Below are positions 27,841 to 38,563 of a stretch of DNA of 64,000 bases, piece after piece (position 1 is the stretch's first letter; each line of letters starts with the position of its first letter). Location of the stretch: positions 537,803 to 601,802 of the forward strand of contig NZ_KB899210.1 in assembly GCF_000378085.1 (NCBI RefSeq), written 5' to 3'. The notes under the pieces were generated by a model, which had not been told where the DNA came from, did no database searches, and worked only from the letters and a program-made list of their open reading frames with translations. The DNA is from Hoylesella loescheii DSM 19665 = JCM 12249 = ATCC 15930. GTDB taxonomy: Bacteria > Bacteroidota > Bacteroidia > Bacteroidales > Bacteroidaceae. The translations under genes and the position numbers were made by a program.

Positions 27841-28809
27841 TTAATTGTTGACGCTACCACCCATGATGTCGAGCAATTCGTTGGTAATTGCTTGCTGCCT
27901 GCTCTTGTTATACTGCAAGTTCAAGTCTCTAAGCAATTCGTCGGCATTATCTGTGGCCGTTTGCATAGCCACCATTCGCGCCGCGTGCTCACTGGCATTA
28001 CTATCAAGTAAGGCGGTGTACACCATCAAGTTCAACTCCTTAGGGATGAGCGTTGTTAGGATTGTCTCCATATCTGGCTCAACAAGGAAATTGTCGTTCA
28101 GGGGTTTTGCCTGCTCTTTTTTCTTTTGTTCCGTCGCAGCTTTTTTCTTTAGATACTCTTGCGCCTTAGCCGTAACCACATTTGAACTGAGATCGCGGTC
28201 GTTAAAACGTCCCAATTCGGTGGTAAGATCGATAGGCAAGAAGATTCTCCTAGTCAAAATCTGTGAGCCTGCACTTTTGAAATGATGGTAAATGAGCTCT
28301 ACCTTATCGAGTTCGCCAGCTGCATATTGGTCTGCCAATTCCTTGGCGATGTCTGCACATTGATGTGCATTAGGCTTCTCGGCCAAATGATTAAAGTCGC
28401 CACGAACCTGCAACTTCATCTTTATAGCTTGCTCGGCAATTTTCCTGCCAATAGGGTAAACCACGATCTCGGTTACTCCTTGCTCACGATAGTGTGCCAC
28501 TGCCTGTTGCATAAGCTTAGTAACATTGGCGTTAAAGCCACCACACAGGCTGCTGTTGCTGGAAAAAACCACAAGCGCAACGCGCTTAAGCTGCTTGCGC
28601 TCCACGTTTAATGGCGTGTGAGCCTCGGGCATTGACGCGAGAAAAGCCTTGAGAATATGCTCTAACATGTTCTCGTAAGGCAACATGTTCTCAATCATCT
28701 GTTGAGCATGATGCAGCTTTGACGATGCCACCATCTTCATGGCACTCGTTATTTTACGTGTGCTGTTAACGGAGGCTATTCGTGTCTTTATCTCTTTTAA
28801 TGAAGGCAT
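27841..28809 (-). CDS. atpG: ATP synthase F1 subunit gamma
   Basis: A 322-residue gamma subunit, the rotating central shaft of F1. The N-terminal helix is diagnostic (MPSLKEIKTRIASVNSTRKITSAMKMV), here read from the ATG at 28809, and the C-terminal helix has the matching LNLQYNKSRQQAITNELLDI. It is about 30 residues longer than E. coli gamma owing to a Lys/Glu-rich insert near residues 200-235 (EYLKKKAATEQKKKEQAK). It is the last gene of the operon and is separated from atpA by a 70-base spacer that can form a long hairpin. Confidence 0.96.
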   Translation of the reverse strand: MPSLKEIKTRIASVNSTRKITSAMKMVASSKLHHAQQMIENMLPYENMLEHILKAFLASMPEAHTPLNVERKQLKRVALVVFSSNSSLCGGFNANVTKLMQQAVAHYREQGVTEIVVYPIGRKIAEQAIKMKLQVRGDFNHLAEKPNAHQCADIAKELADQYAAGELDKVELIYHHFKSAGSQILTRRIFLPIDLTTELGRFNDRDLSSNVVTAKAQEYLKKKAATEQKKKEQAKPLNDNFLVEPDMETILTTLIPKELNLMVYTALLDSNASEHAARMVAMQTATDNADELLRDLNLQYNKSRQQAITNELLDIMGGSVNN

Positions 28810-28824
28810 ACGCTATGTATTGAA

Positions 28825-28873
28825 GGATGGCGCGTCCGCCTCACGTTGCGGTGAGGTGGGACGATGCCAATCC
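28825..28873 (-). other. Long hairpin between atpA and atpG
   Basis: The spacer inside the atp operon folds into an extended hairpin: GGATGGC-GCGTCC-GCCTCAC pairs, with small bulges, with GTGAGGTGGGACGATGCCAATCC around a five-base loop. No T-run follows on either strand, so it is unlikely to be a simple terminator. A role in mRNA processing or in setting the amount of gamma relative to alpha is an inference. Confidence 0.5.
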
Positions 28874-28881
28874 TTAAATGT

Positions 28882-30471
28882 TCAAACTTGTTGGAATTGA
28901 CCCGCGATGTCGGCCATTACAGACTCGAGTACGCTGCATGCTTCGTCGTTCAGTTCACCACTTGCCAAGAAATCGATGGTGGATTGGTGGGTTGAACGCA
29001 ACTTGTCGAGGAACAGCGTCTGGCATTCGCGAATCTGTTCTACGGGTACATCGTGCATCAAACCGCGTGTTCCGCAATACAAGATGGCGATCTGCTCGCC
29101 CACAGCCATAGGACTGTACTGGGGTTGAATGAGCAATTGCGTATTCTTTCGTCCTCTATCCAAGGTCATCGCAGTAACGGCATCCATATCGCTAGAGAAC
29201 TTTGAGAATGCCTCCAACTCACGATACTGGGCCATATCGATTTTAAGCGTACCGGCCACTTTCTTCATACTCTTGATTTGAGCAGAACCACCTACACGGC
29301 TAACCGATATTCCGACGTTGATGGCAGGGCGAAAACCTTGGTTGAAAAGGTCGGTCTCCAGATATATCTGACCATCGGTGATGGAGATAACGTTGGTTGG
29401 AATGTAAGCGGAAACGTCGCCTGCTTGAGTCTCAATGATAGGAAGCGCGGTTAACGAACCGCCTCCCTTTACATGACCTTTAAGGCATTTGGGTAGATCG
29501 TTCATCTGTTCGGCCACTTCTTGCTGGTCGTTTATGCGCGCAGCACGTTCCAAAAGGCGGCTATGCAGATAGAAAACGTCACCGGGATAAGCCTCACGAC
29601 CCGACGGACGACGAAGAATGAGCGACACTTCACGATATGCCACAGCTTGTTTAGACAAATCATCGTATACAACTAGGGCGTGTTCACCACGGTCGCGGAA
29701 GTATTCGCCAATGGCTGCACCTGCAAACGGTGCATAATATTGCATCGCAGCGGGGTCGGCAGCTGTTGCCGACACGATGATGGTATAGTCTAACGCGCCT
29801 CGCTCTTTCAGCGTTTGCACCAAGGTTGCTACCGTTGAGGCCTTTTGGCCAATGGCAACATAGATGCAATACACAGGTTTGCCAGCATCGTAAAAACTCT
29901 TTTGGTTGATGATCGTATCGAGAGCGATGGCCGTTTTGCCAGTCTGGCGGTCGCCAATGATAAGCTCACGTTGTCCCCTACCAATGGGAATCATCGAGTC
30001 AACACCTTTAAGTCCTGTTTGAAGTGGTTCCTTAACGGGTTGACGGTATATAACGCCAGGCGCCTTACGGTCAAGTGGCATCTCGAATGCGTTTGTCAAA
30101 TCGATTTCGCCTAGTCCGTCGATAGCCTCACCCAAGGGGTTGATTACACGCCCAAGCATGTTGTCGTTCACCCGAATGCTGGCAATGCGGTGCGTACGCT
30201 TTACTACCTGTCCCTCTTTAATACCAGAGGTTGGGCCCAAAAGCACACATCCAACATTGTCTTCTTCCAGGTTCATGACGATGGCCATGGTTCCGTTTTC
30301 GAATTCTAGCAATTCATTAGCCTCGGCATTACGCAGTCCGTAGACGCGTGCAACACCATCACCGACGGTGAGGACAGTGCCAATCTCGTCAAAATCCTGC
30401 CCATCGTTGATTTGCTGAAGCTGTTGGAACAATATCTCGGAGACCTCGTTGGGCCTTATTTTATCAGACAT
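28882..30471 (-). CDS. atpA: ATP synthase F1 subunit alpha
   Basis: A 529-residue alpha subunit, the non-catalytic nucleotide-binding partner of beta in the F1 hexamer. It carries the P-loop [13 protein letters not shown] and [11 protein letters not shown] before it, and the signature [20 protein letters not shown]. Length and order are canonical. Its ATG is one base from the stop of atpH, which suggests coupled translation. Confidence 0.97.
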   Translation of the reverse strand: MSDKIRPNEVSEILFQQLQQINDGQDFDEIGTVLTVGDGVARVYGLRNAEANELLEFENGTMAIVMNLEEDNVGCVLLGPTSGIKEGQVVKRTHRIASIRVNDNMLGRVINPLGEAIDGLGEIDLTNAFEMPLDRKAPGVIYRQPVKEPLQTGLKGVDSMIPIGRGQRELIIGDRQTGKTAIALDTIINQKSFYDAGKPVYCIYVAIGQKASTVATLVQTLKERGALDYTIIVSATAADPAAMQYYAPFAGAAIGEYFRDRGEHALVVYDDLSKQAVAYREVSLILRRPSGREAYPGDVFYLHSRLLERAARINDQQEVAEQMNDLPKCLKGHVKGGGSLTALPIIETQAGDVSAYIPTNVISITDGQIYLETDLFNQGFRPAINVGISVSRVGGSAQIKSMKKVAGTLKIDMAQYRELEAFSKFSSDMDAVTAMTLDRGRKNTQLLIQPQYSPMAVGEQIAILYCGTRGLMHDVPVEQIRECQTLFLDKLRSTHQSTIDFLASGELNDEACSVLESVMADIAGQFQQV

Positions 30472-30472
30472 G

Positions 30473-31012
30473 TTACTTGTTTTTTAATTCTATTAGAATG
30501 CGATTAAGTTTGCTCTTCACACTGGCATCCATACGATAGGTGTCGTAATCCAACACAAATCCGCCGAGGATTGCAGGGTCTACCTCTGTGGTAAACTCAA
30601 CATTGCCCTGTGTACGCTCTTCTACCAAGCGGCGCATACGTTGTTCCACCTCAGCTGAGAGCTGCACAGCGGTAGTGATTTTGCCACTTGTGATGTTGAA
30701 ATGCTGCCTATACAGGTTGATGAAAGACGAGGCCATGAATTGCAACACGTCTTCCCTACCCTCGCGCATCACCAAAGCGATGAAGCGTTTCGTTAGTTCG
30801 ACAGTGGGCGTTCCACATGCCGCCAGCACCACAGATTGCTTCTTTGGCCTGGAATACATGGGGTTGCATATCGTTGGACGAAGCTCGGGAACGCTTAAAT
30901 AACATTCCAACAGATTCGACATGTTGTGATACACTTCCTCATGGCAATGGTCTGCGATGGCGGCCTTGAGCAATGCACGTGCGTATCGAACAGCTATTAA
31001 CCCTATATCCAT
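30473..31012 (-). CDS. atpH: ATP synthase F1 subunit delta
   Basis: A 179-residue delta subunit (OSCP family), which joins F1 to the peripheral stalk. The N-terminus [18 protein letters not shown] and the C-terminal [20 protein letters not shown] (a version of the usual GG-x2-h-x3-D-x2-h-D-x-S) are typical. It sits tightly between atpF (six bases) and atpA (one base). Confidence 0.94.
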   Translation of the reverse strand: MDIGLIAVRYARALLKAAIADHCHEEVYHNMSNLLECYLSVPELRPTICNPMYSRPKKQSVVLAACGTPTVELTKRFIALVMREGREDVLQFMASSFINLYRQHFNITSGKITTAVQLSAEVEQRMRRLVEERTQGNVEFTTEVDPAILGGFVLDYDTYRMDASVKSKLNRILIELKNK

Positions 31013-31018
31013 ACTCGT

Positions 31019-31534
31019 TTAGTTGGGATTTACAGAGAAAGCATCGTCTAAGAAACGGTTAACCAATGACATCTGCTGAGCATTGGACGCCAAGTTTTCG
31101 CGCATAACCTTCTCGGCAATCTGAACGCTAAGTTCAGCTACCTGTGTGCGGATTTCGCGGATAGCATTCTGTTTCTCTACCTCTATCTGCCTTTTGGCTT
31201 CTTCGAGCATACGCGCACCCTCTTCACGAGCCACCTGTCGAGCTTTCTCAACTATGGCTTCGCGCGTCTGGGTAGCCTCCTTCAAGATGAGTGATTGTTT
31301 CTCTCTCGCCTCCTGAAGAATCTGTTCGCTTTCTTGCTTGATGTTTTCTAGCCGTTCTGACGCCTCATGAGCCTTGCGCAGACTTTCGTCTATGTATGTC
31401 TTACGGCCTTCAACCATCCTAATGATAGCAGGAAAACCGTATTTTACAAGAACAACAAAAACCACCAAGAACGCCAAGAGCATCCAAAAGAGCAAGCCCA
31501 AGTCGGGCGTTAGTATTGATGGTAAATTCTCCAT
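31019..31534 (-). CDS. atpF: ATP synthase Fo subunit b
   Basis: A 171-residue b subunit of the peripheral stalk. One N-terminal membrane helix (about residues 10-32, LGLLFWMLLAFLVVFVVLVKYGFP) is followed by a long charged helix with many Glu/Arg/Lys residues and Ala at heptad positions. The Bacteroidota form begins with a short MENLPSILTPD extension. The gap to atpE is nine bases. Confidence 0.95.
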   Translation of the reverse strand: MENLPSILTPDLGLLFWMLLAFLVVFVVLVKYGFPAIIRMVEGRKTYIDESLRKAHEASERLENIKQESEQILQEAREKQSLILKEATQTREAIVEKARQVAREEGARMLEEAKRQIEVEKQNAIREIRTQVAELSVQIAEKVMRENLASNAQQMSLVNRFLDDAFSVNPN

Positions 31535-31543
31535 TCGGTTACT

Positions 31544-31897
<354 letters not shown>

Positions 31898-31976
31898 TTA
31901 TTTCGCTATGTTGTGTATAAATAGCGGCTTTTTTAAGCTACCTGCGTTCTAAACGAGGTCACACGATGGGCGAAAG

Positions 31977-33032
31977 TTATTCGGCAGCGTGGTGTTCCTT
32001 ATGAGCCATGCCGATAAATACAGCACTAAGCATCGTAAACACGTATGCCTGCACGAATGCCACTAGCAGTTCGAGGCAGTTCATGAAAAGCAACATGATT
32101 ATACCAAGCGAGCTCAAGCCAAGTCCGTAGCCAACTCCCATACTCCAACCAAGGAATATCACGCAAGTAAAACTCAATATAATAGCATGTCCTGCCATCA
32201 TATTGGCGAAGAGACGTATCATCAATGCAAACGGCTTAGTGAAGATACTGAACAGCTCTATCACTGGCATTAGGGGAACAGGGAACTTTAAGGCCATTGG
32301 CACTTCAGGCCAAAATATCTCTTTCCAATACTCTTTATTACCAAAGATATTGATAACCAACATCGAGGTAATTGCCAAGAACATCGTTATATTGATGTTA
32401 CCCGTAACGTTTGCTCCGCCAGGGAACACAGGGATAAGCCCAACAAGGTTACAAGTGAAGATAAAAAAGAACACCGTAAGCAAGAAGGGGGCATAACGCT
32501 TATAATGCCGTTCACCCACCGCAGGCTTTATCAGGTCGTCGTGAATATACATTACGAACATTTCTATCAAGCCAACAAACCCCTTTGGAGCTGCACTTTT
32601 CTCATCAGCTTTCTTATACCAACGAGCGCATGACAAAAATACGGTGAGCAAAATCACTACAACAATCCATATCTGAGCTACAGCCTTGGTTACACTTAGG
32701 TCTAAAGGACGCGTCGTTGAACCATCAGCATGCCGCTCATAAATCTTCCCATGATGCTGAGCATCGAAGAAGAAGTTGTTCGGAAGGTTGTGAGCTGTGC
32801 CCACATACCATTCACCCGTCTCGCTACTTCTAACGATGATGGGCAAGGGTATGCTCAAATGCTTGCCTTCGTACGTGGCAATATGCCACTCGTAAGCGTC
32901 CGACAAGTGTTCGAGCACAATCTCTGGAATATCAAGTTCCTTCTTGTCTGCCTCTCCGTTGTTAGTCGCATAGAGCGACAACGAAGAGAAAAACAGCAGC
33001 ATTAGAAGTGATATATACCTTATTTTTTTCAT
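31977..33032 (-). CDS. atpB: ATP synthase Fo subunit a
   Basis: A 351-residue a subunit, the static half of the proton channel. It opens with a signal-peptide-like segment and about 110 extra periplasmic residues, usual in Bacteroidota. The channel Arg lies in MIRLFANMMAGH, with FVQAYVFTMLSAVFIG as the last helix. I prefer the ATG at 33032 (MKKIRYISLL) to the one three codons earlier. It follows the 139-residue membrane protein gene by 24 bases. Confidence 0.95.
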   Translation of the reverse strand: MKKIRYISLLMLLFFSSLSLYATNNGEADKKELDIPEIVLEHLSDAYEWHIATYEGKHLSIPLPIIVRSSETGEWYVGTAHNLPNNFFFDAQHHGKIYERHADGSTTRPLDLSVTKAVAQIWIVVVILLTVFLSCARWYKKADEKSAAPKGFVGLIEMFVMYIHDDLIKPAVGERHYKRYAPFLLTVFFFIFTCNLVGLIPVFPGGANVTGNINITMFLAITSMLVINIFGNKEYWKEIFWPEVPMALKFPVPLMPVIELFSIFTKPFALMIRLFANMMAGHAIILSFTCVIFLGWSMGVGYGLGLSSLGIIMLLFMNCLELLVAFVQAYVFTMLSAVFIGMAHKEHHAAE

Positions 33033-33056
33033 TATACACATTATTATATATAGGCA

Positions 33057-33476
33057 TTATGTGCCCGACTTACCTTTGTTGCCCGAAAAGAACAACGTGT
33101 GGTGTACAAGCATCGCCACATAAAACAGGGCGAAAATACAGAGAAAGAGTAACATCGCTTGTCTGTCTACCACGAAGTAGTACATGAAAAAGACCAACAC
33201 ACACAGTAGCATGCGAAACCCCGATACACCCATGAAAAAGGTGGAAAGGTTTTCTGGTGCTCTACTTATCACACGCGACCAAATCAAGATGTCGGCCAAC
33301 TCAATGGTTAAGAAAACCACCGAACTAACCAGCAACGGCAACACGGCGTCATAATCAAGCCAAAAATCGGCAACGCCATATACACCTACCGCCAATAACC
33401 CTAGCGTAATAAAGCTCTGGCAGATGTAACGCCACTTGTATTTGCCTACTTGTCTTTCGTCCATAGCACTATCCAT
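33057..33476 (-). CDS. AtpI-like membrane protein of the atp operon
   Basis: A 139-residue protein with four predicted membrane helices, lying between epsilon and subunit a, ten bases from atpC. This is the usual place for a poorly conserved atpI/AtpZ-like protein that helps c-ring assembly or magnesium handling. The sequence itself lacks a recognisable AtpI motif, so the name rests on position and topology. Confidence 0.65.
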   Translation of the reverse strand: MDSAMDERQVGKYKWRYICQSFITLGLLAVGVYGVADFWLDYDAVLPLLVSSVVFLTIELADILIWSRVISRAPENLSTFFMGVSGFRMLLCVLVFFMYYFVVDRQAMLLFLCIFALFYVAMLVHHTLFFSGNKGKSGT

Positions 33477-33485
33477 AGAGAAACG

Positions 33486-33734
33486 TTACACCTCCACACA
33501 TAAGGAGACGACGTTCTTTTGTACTTCGACAAAGCCTCCAACAATGGCACACTCTTGTCTTTCTCCATTGCCAGTGACATAAACCACCTTACCAACTTCT
33601 AGCGAAGAGATGATGGGTGCATGGTTGTCGAGTATCTCAAACTCACCAAGACTGCCAGGAACTTTTACGCTCTGGGCATCGCCTTGATAAAGTTGCTTTT
33701 CTGGAGAAACAATAATCAATTTGAGCATAGACAC
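33486..33734 (-). CDS. atpC: ATP synthase F1 subunit epsilon (short form)
   Basis: An 82-residue epsilon subunit containing only the N-terminal beta-sandwich (LKLIIVSPEKQLYQGDAQSV, GEFEILDNHAPIISSL, CAIVGGFVEV). The C-terminal two-helix domain, which inhibits ATP hydrolysis in many bacteria, is absent, as often seen in Bacteroidota. It follows atpD by 17 bases. Confidence 0.94.
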   Translation of the reverse strand: MSMLKLIIVSPEKQLYQGDAQSVKVPGSLGEFEILDNHAPIISSLEVGKVVYVTGNGERQECAIVGGFVEVQKNVVSLCVEV

Positions 33735-33751
33735 GTGCTTTTACACAAAAA

Positions 33752-35296
<1,545 letters not shown>

Positions 35297-35324
35297 TTAT
35301 TAAATTTCCTTATTTATAACAGGA

Positions 35325-35356
35325 CAAAAGTAACTATAAAAAACGGAAATGCCAAA
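35325..35356 (-). promoter_or_regulatory. Promoter of the ATP synthase operon
   Basis: Minus strand TTTG (35356-35353), exactly 20 bases, TACTTTTG (35332-35325): a full consensus match, ending 44 bases before the atpD ATG. It makes the nine-gene operon independent of pfkA. Confidence 0.75.
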
Positions 35357-35411
35357 ATGTTCTACCATTTTAATACGATAGAATTACATTCTGTCGTTGA
35401 CTTTGTCCAAT

Positions 35412-36389
35412 TTATATGCTCAATTCGTCTAAAACGGTGATTAATTTCTTATCAAACGGCTTATCGCTACGAACTGCCTCCAAAAGCGGCACGTAAACAA
35501 TTTCGTTGTTGCGAACACCAATCATTACGTTGCGTTGTCCTTGCAAGATCGCATCTATTGCGCCCACGCCCGTTCGGCTAGCCAAGATGCGGTCGTGAGC
35601 AGTCGGTCTACCGCCACGTTGCAAATGCCCAAGGATAGATACACGCACATCGTAGTCGGGGAACTCTTTCTTTACACGATCGGCATAATACAGCGCGCCA
35701 CACTTAGGACTTTCTGACACGATAACAATGCAACTTTTCTTCGATTTACGAATACCACGCTCCATAAACCGTGCCAGCTGGTCTACGTCCGTCGAGTCTT
35801 CGGGTATGATAGCAGCCTCTGCACCAGCTGCTATCGCACTGTTTTGTGCTAAAAATCCAGCATCACGCCCCATCACTTCAACGAAAAATATACGTTCGTG
35901 ACTCTGTGCCGTATCACGAATACGGTCTACACAATCTACGATTGTATTCATCGTCGTGTCATAACCAATGGTCGAATCTGTACCATAGAGGTCGTTATCG
36001 ATGGTTCCTGGCAATCCGATGCAGCACAAATCATATTCTTGCGCAAACACTCTTGCACCAGTTAGCGAGCCATTACCGCCTATTACCACCAACGCATCTA
36101 TACCTTCCTTCACAATATTTTCGTAAGCCTTGCGCCTACCTTCCTCTGTGGTGAAGTCGTTACTACGTGCGGTCTTCAATATTGTACCACCTTGCATAAT
36201 AATGCCACTTACGTTTTCGGTGGTGAAAGATTTTATATCGTCGTTTATAAGTCCATCAAAACCACGGTATATGCCTTTTATGTTAAACCCATTACAAATG
36301 CCTGCGCGCGTCACAGCGCGTATGGCAGCGTTCATTCCTGGTGCATCCCCACCCGATGTGAGTATACCTATCGTCTTTATTCTTGTCAT
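35412..36389 (-). CDS. pfkA: ATP-dependent 6-phosphofructokinase
   Basis: A 325-residue PfkA. The ATP-binding start is [18 protein letters not shown], the donor-site motif is [10 protein letters not shown], where the second Gly marks an ATP enzyme, and the catalytic LPGTIDND and [12 protein letters not shown] follow. The first Asp of the usual GGDGS is Asn here. The length matches E. coli PfkA. It lies between the atp operon and the nhaD gene; a palindrome TAACTGGT/ACCAGTTA at 36472-36489 in the upstream 160 bases may be an operator or an RNA hairpin, but no TAnnTTTG was found there. Confidence 0.95.
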   Translation of the reverse strand: MTRIKTIGILTSGGDAPGMNAAIRAVTRAGICNGFNIKGIYRGFDGLINDDIKSFTTENVSGIIMQGGTILKTARSNDFTTEEGRRKAYENIVKEGIDALVVIGGNGSLTGARVFAQEYDLCCIGLPGTIDNDLYGTDSTIGYDTTMNTIVDCVDRIRDTAQSHERIFFVEVMGRDAGFLAQNSAIAAGAEAAIIPEDSTDVDQLARFMERGIRKSKKSCIVIVSESPKCGALYYADRVKKEFPDYDVRVSILGHLQRGGRPTAHDRILASRTGVGAIDAILQGQRNVMIGVRNNEIVYVPLLEAVRSDKPFDKKLITVLDELSI

Positions 36390-36471
36390 TATGTTGATAA
36401 CTTTATCTAGTTTCTACACGCCTATATATAATAAGGTGTAGAGATATATTCTTTTTAAATCGTTAGCGAGC

Positions 36472-36489
36472 TAACTGGTTGACCAGTTA
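36472..36489. promoter_or_regulatory. Eight-base-arm palindrome upstream of pfkA
   Basis: TAACTGGT, two bases, ACCAGTTA. It lies about 85 bases upstream of the pfkA ATG and 65 bases after the nhaD stop. Neither strand shows a following T-run, so an operator is as likely as a terminator. Confidence 0.35.
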
Positions 36490-36553
36490 ATAAGCCGTGA
36501 TGCTCATCTGCGCATTAGCTGTTAACTTAGCGAAAACAAATTCTTATTGTTTA

Positions 36554-37942
36554 TTACGCTATGAACCAAAGCAACGCCATACCCAAGATACCTCCCAAAA
36601 GGACCTTCCAACCCACATGGGCGAAATACCATCCCACGCGCATGCGTTCTGTTCTGATCAACGCCAAGCCGCTTATTGAACCTATCGGCAGTATGTTTCC
36701 TCCCACAGCTGTTGCAAAAGCGATCATCTTCCAGTAAGCTCCGTTCTGGGCGAAGTTGGCCGAATAGGACGTGAGCTCGGCGTTATCGCTCGACAACACG
36801 GGATGAAGCGACACAGCCGACATGGTTGTAACGAAGCTGTCGAGCACACTGCTGATGGCTGCGCTGACAACTCCAAAGAGCCAAATATTAGGCGTTTGGC
36901 TGTCAATATAGGCTGTTACCTGGCGGAAAAAGCCTGTTTCGTTGACCACACCCACTGCAAGCATGATACCCAACACGAACAATATCATCTGCATAGACCC
37001 ATATTGCAAAACGCGCGGAATGCGCCGGTGTATCGTTTCGCCAGTAGTAAGCAACTTACGGTTGAATATCTCGTTTACAACCCACAACACCGACAACACG
37101 CAAAGTGCGCCGAGGAAAGGGCTTAGTTTAGTGATGTTATGGAATGTGGGGATAAACCACAGGCCACCAATACCTACAACAAACATCACAAGGCGCTGCC
37201 AAACGTTCAGTTTGGTATCGTCGCCACGGTAAGGAAGCCGCAAAAACTCGATATCGATACGATCGGGCAAAGCCCTAGACAGCAACCAAGTGGGCACAAC
37301 ACAAGCCACAATACAGGGCAAAGCCATGCTCAACGAATAGTTAGAAGCGGTTATCGCACCCATGTTCCATAGCACCAAGCCTTCGGGCGAACCAATAACC
37401 GTGAGCGCACCGCCCATATTGGCCGCTATCACAGCCACACTGCCGTAGATCATACGATAGCGCCTATTAGATATCACTTGGTGAATTAGTGTCAAGGCCA
37501 TCACCGTTGTGGTGAGATTATCCAAGTTGGCCGATACCACAAAGACAATGAGCATCATCATCCACAACAGCTTCTTGCTGTCACGGGTTCGTGCCCAAAT
37601 ACCCAAGAAGTCGAAACAGCCGTTGTTATTCAATATCTCTACGATGGTCATTGTTGCCAGCAAGAATAACACAATCTCGCAAGCCTTACCCACATAGCGC
37701 AAAAATATGGTTTGGGCAATGAACTGTTTCACCGCCTGACTTGTGTGCACTCCCCCATCAAGGAAGTCGGTGTAGGCCTGTTTGTGCATCAGCTGCACAA
37801 AATCTGTTCCGTAAGACACGTACAACACCCACCCCACTGTACCAACAAAGATTGCTACAGCGGCCTTATTCACATTTGTAACATTCTCTGTACTAATGAG
37901 AATAAACCCAACGACTATGATTAAAAGGATAATCAGAGACAT
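36554..37942 (-). CDS. nhaD: NhaD-type sodium/proton antiporter
   Basis: A 462-residue transporter of the ion-transporter superfamily (ArsB/NhaD branch) with about 12 membrane helices. The start ENVTNVNKAAVAIFVGTVGWVL and the helix-break motifs SANLDNLTTTVMALTLI and ISSVLDSFVTTMSAVSL (each with the conserved Asp), plus GGNILPIGSISGLALI, fit NhaD. It should exchange cytoplasmic sodium for protons at alkaline pH. It is read from its own promoter at 37963-37994. Confidence 0.88.
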   Translation of the reverse strand: MSLIILLIIVVGFILISTENVTNVNKAAVAIFVGTVGWVLYVSYGTDFVQLMHKQAYTDFLDGGVHTSQAVKQFIAQTIFLRYVGKACEIVLFLLATMTIVEILNNNGCFDFLGIWARTRDSKKLLWMMMLIVFVVSANLDNLTTTVMALTLIHQVISNRRYRMIYGSVAVIAANMGGALTVIGSPEGLVLWNMGAITASNYSLSMALPCIVACVVPTWLLSRALPDRIDIEFLRLPYRGDDTKLNVWQRLVMFVVGIGGLWFIPTFHNITKLSPFLGALCVLSVLWVVNEIFNRKLLTTGETIHRRIPRVLQYGSMQMILFVLGIMLAVGVVNETGFFRQVTAYIDSQTPNIWLFGVVSAAISSVLDSFVTTMSAVSLHPVLSSDNAELTSYSANFAQNGAYWKMIAFATAVGGNILPIGSISGLALIRTERMRVGWYFAHVGWKVLLGGILGMALLWFIA

Positions 37943-37962
37943 TTACTTAAACTATTTATACG

Positions 37963-37994
37963 CAAAGGTAAGAATTGTTTGTGAAACAAACAAA
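37963..37994 (-). promoter_or_regulatory. Promoter of nhaD
   Basis: Minus strand TTTG (37994-37991), 20-base spacer, TACCTTTG (37970-37963), 21 bases before the nhaD ATG. Confidence 0.7.
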
Positions 37995-38282
37995 AACAAA
38001 AGAAACTATTCAACGTTTTTTAGTTTAGCCCAGTTCTAAAAATCACTTCTAATGGATATATTTCTTTTATCTCTGCAGCCTTAGAATTGAAAACAACAGA
38101 ATGTTCCCTCGCGCGCGCGTATATAATTAAGGTGTAGTTACATTTATCGGCAAGCGAATAAACAGCCATGGGGCATGTAGGTAGTTTGTGCGCACCAGTT
38201 AAGGGCAAAACCCCAAGCCATCAATATGGCCTAAGGCAGTTATTTCTGCTCACTCGCTATGCTACACACCTTTTCGACCTCT

Positions 38283-38376
38283 GTTACATATATGATGGAA
38301 CATTGTTCCATATCAATTGGACCTCTGTTCCATGTCATGTGTAACAGGGTTACATCTTAGCTGGAACACCGCGATA
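38283..38376 (+). repeat. 22-base palindromic repeat array C
   Basis: Units start at 38296, 38318, 38340 and 38362, 22 bases apart. TGGAACATTGTTCCA is a perfect palindrome; TGTAACAGGGTTACA shows a compensated G-to-T/C-to-A change that keeps pairing; the last unit keeps TGGAACA only. The left boundary is GTTACATATATGA (38283-38295), preceded by a degenerate right half-unit at 38274. Confidence 0.85.
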
Positions 38377-38508
38377 TACCTAAAAGTTCCTTGCAATCTA
38401 CCATAATCTATCTAATATAAGATGTTCTCAACCTAGCTCAACATACAAGTACCATAAGCGAGACGCTATTTGTTTTTAGGCTAAAAAAACCACAAATTGC
38501 ACAGAAGT

Positions 38509-38540
38509 TTTGGGAATGTGCAAACAACATTGTAACTTTG
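38509..38540 (+). promoter_or_regulatory. Promoter of the acyl-CoA synthetase pair
   Basis: TTTG (38509-38512), 20-base spacer, TAACTTTG (38533-38540). It ends 24 bases before the ATG at 38564 and excludes an upstream in-frame GTG at 38510 as the start. Confidence 0.75.
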
Positions 38541-38563
38541 CACATGATAAAGAAATATGTGCA

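Larger units (their letters stand above)
37943..38508. other. Divergent intergenic region with repeat array C
   Basis: Between nhaD and the acyl-CoA synthetase genes. It contains the nhaD promoter, an alternating purine-pyrimidine run of 16 bases (CG-rich then TATATA) at 38110-38125, array C at 38283-38376 and, at its right end, the synthetase promoter. A 62-codon minus-strand frame at 38020-38208 looks non-coding. Confidence 0.55.

Noticed and set aside
38020..38208. 62-codon minus-strand frame
   Set aside because: It spans low-complexity alternating sequence and shows no recognisable protein features.
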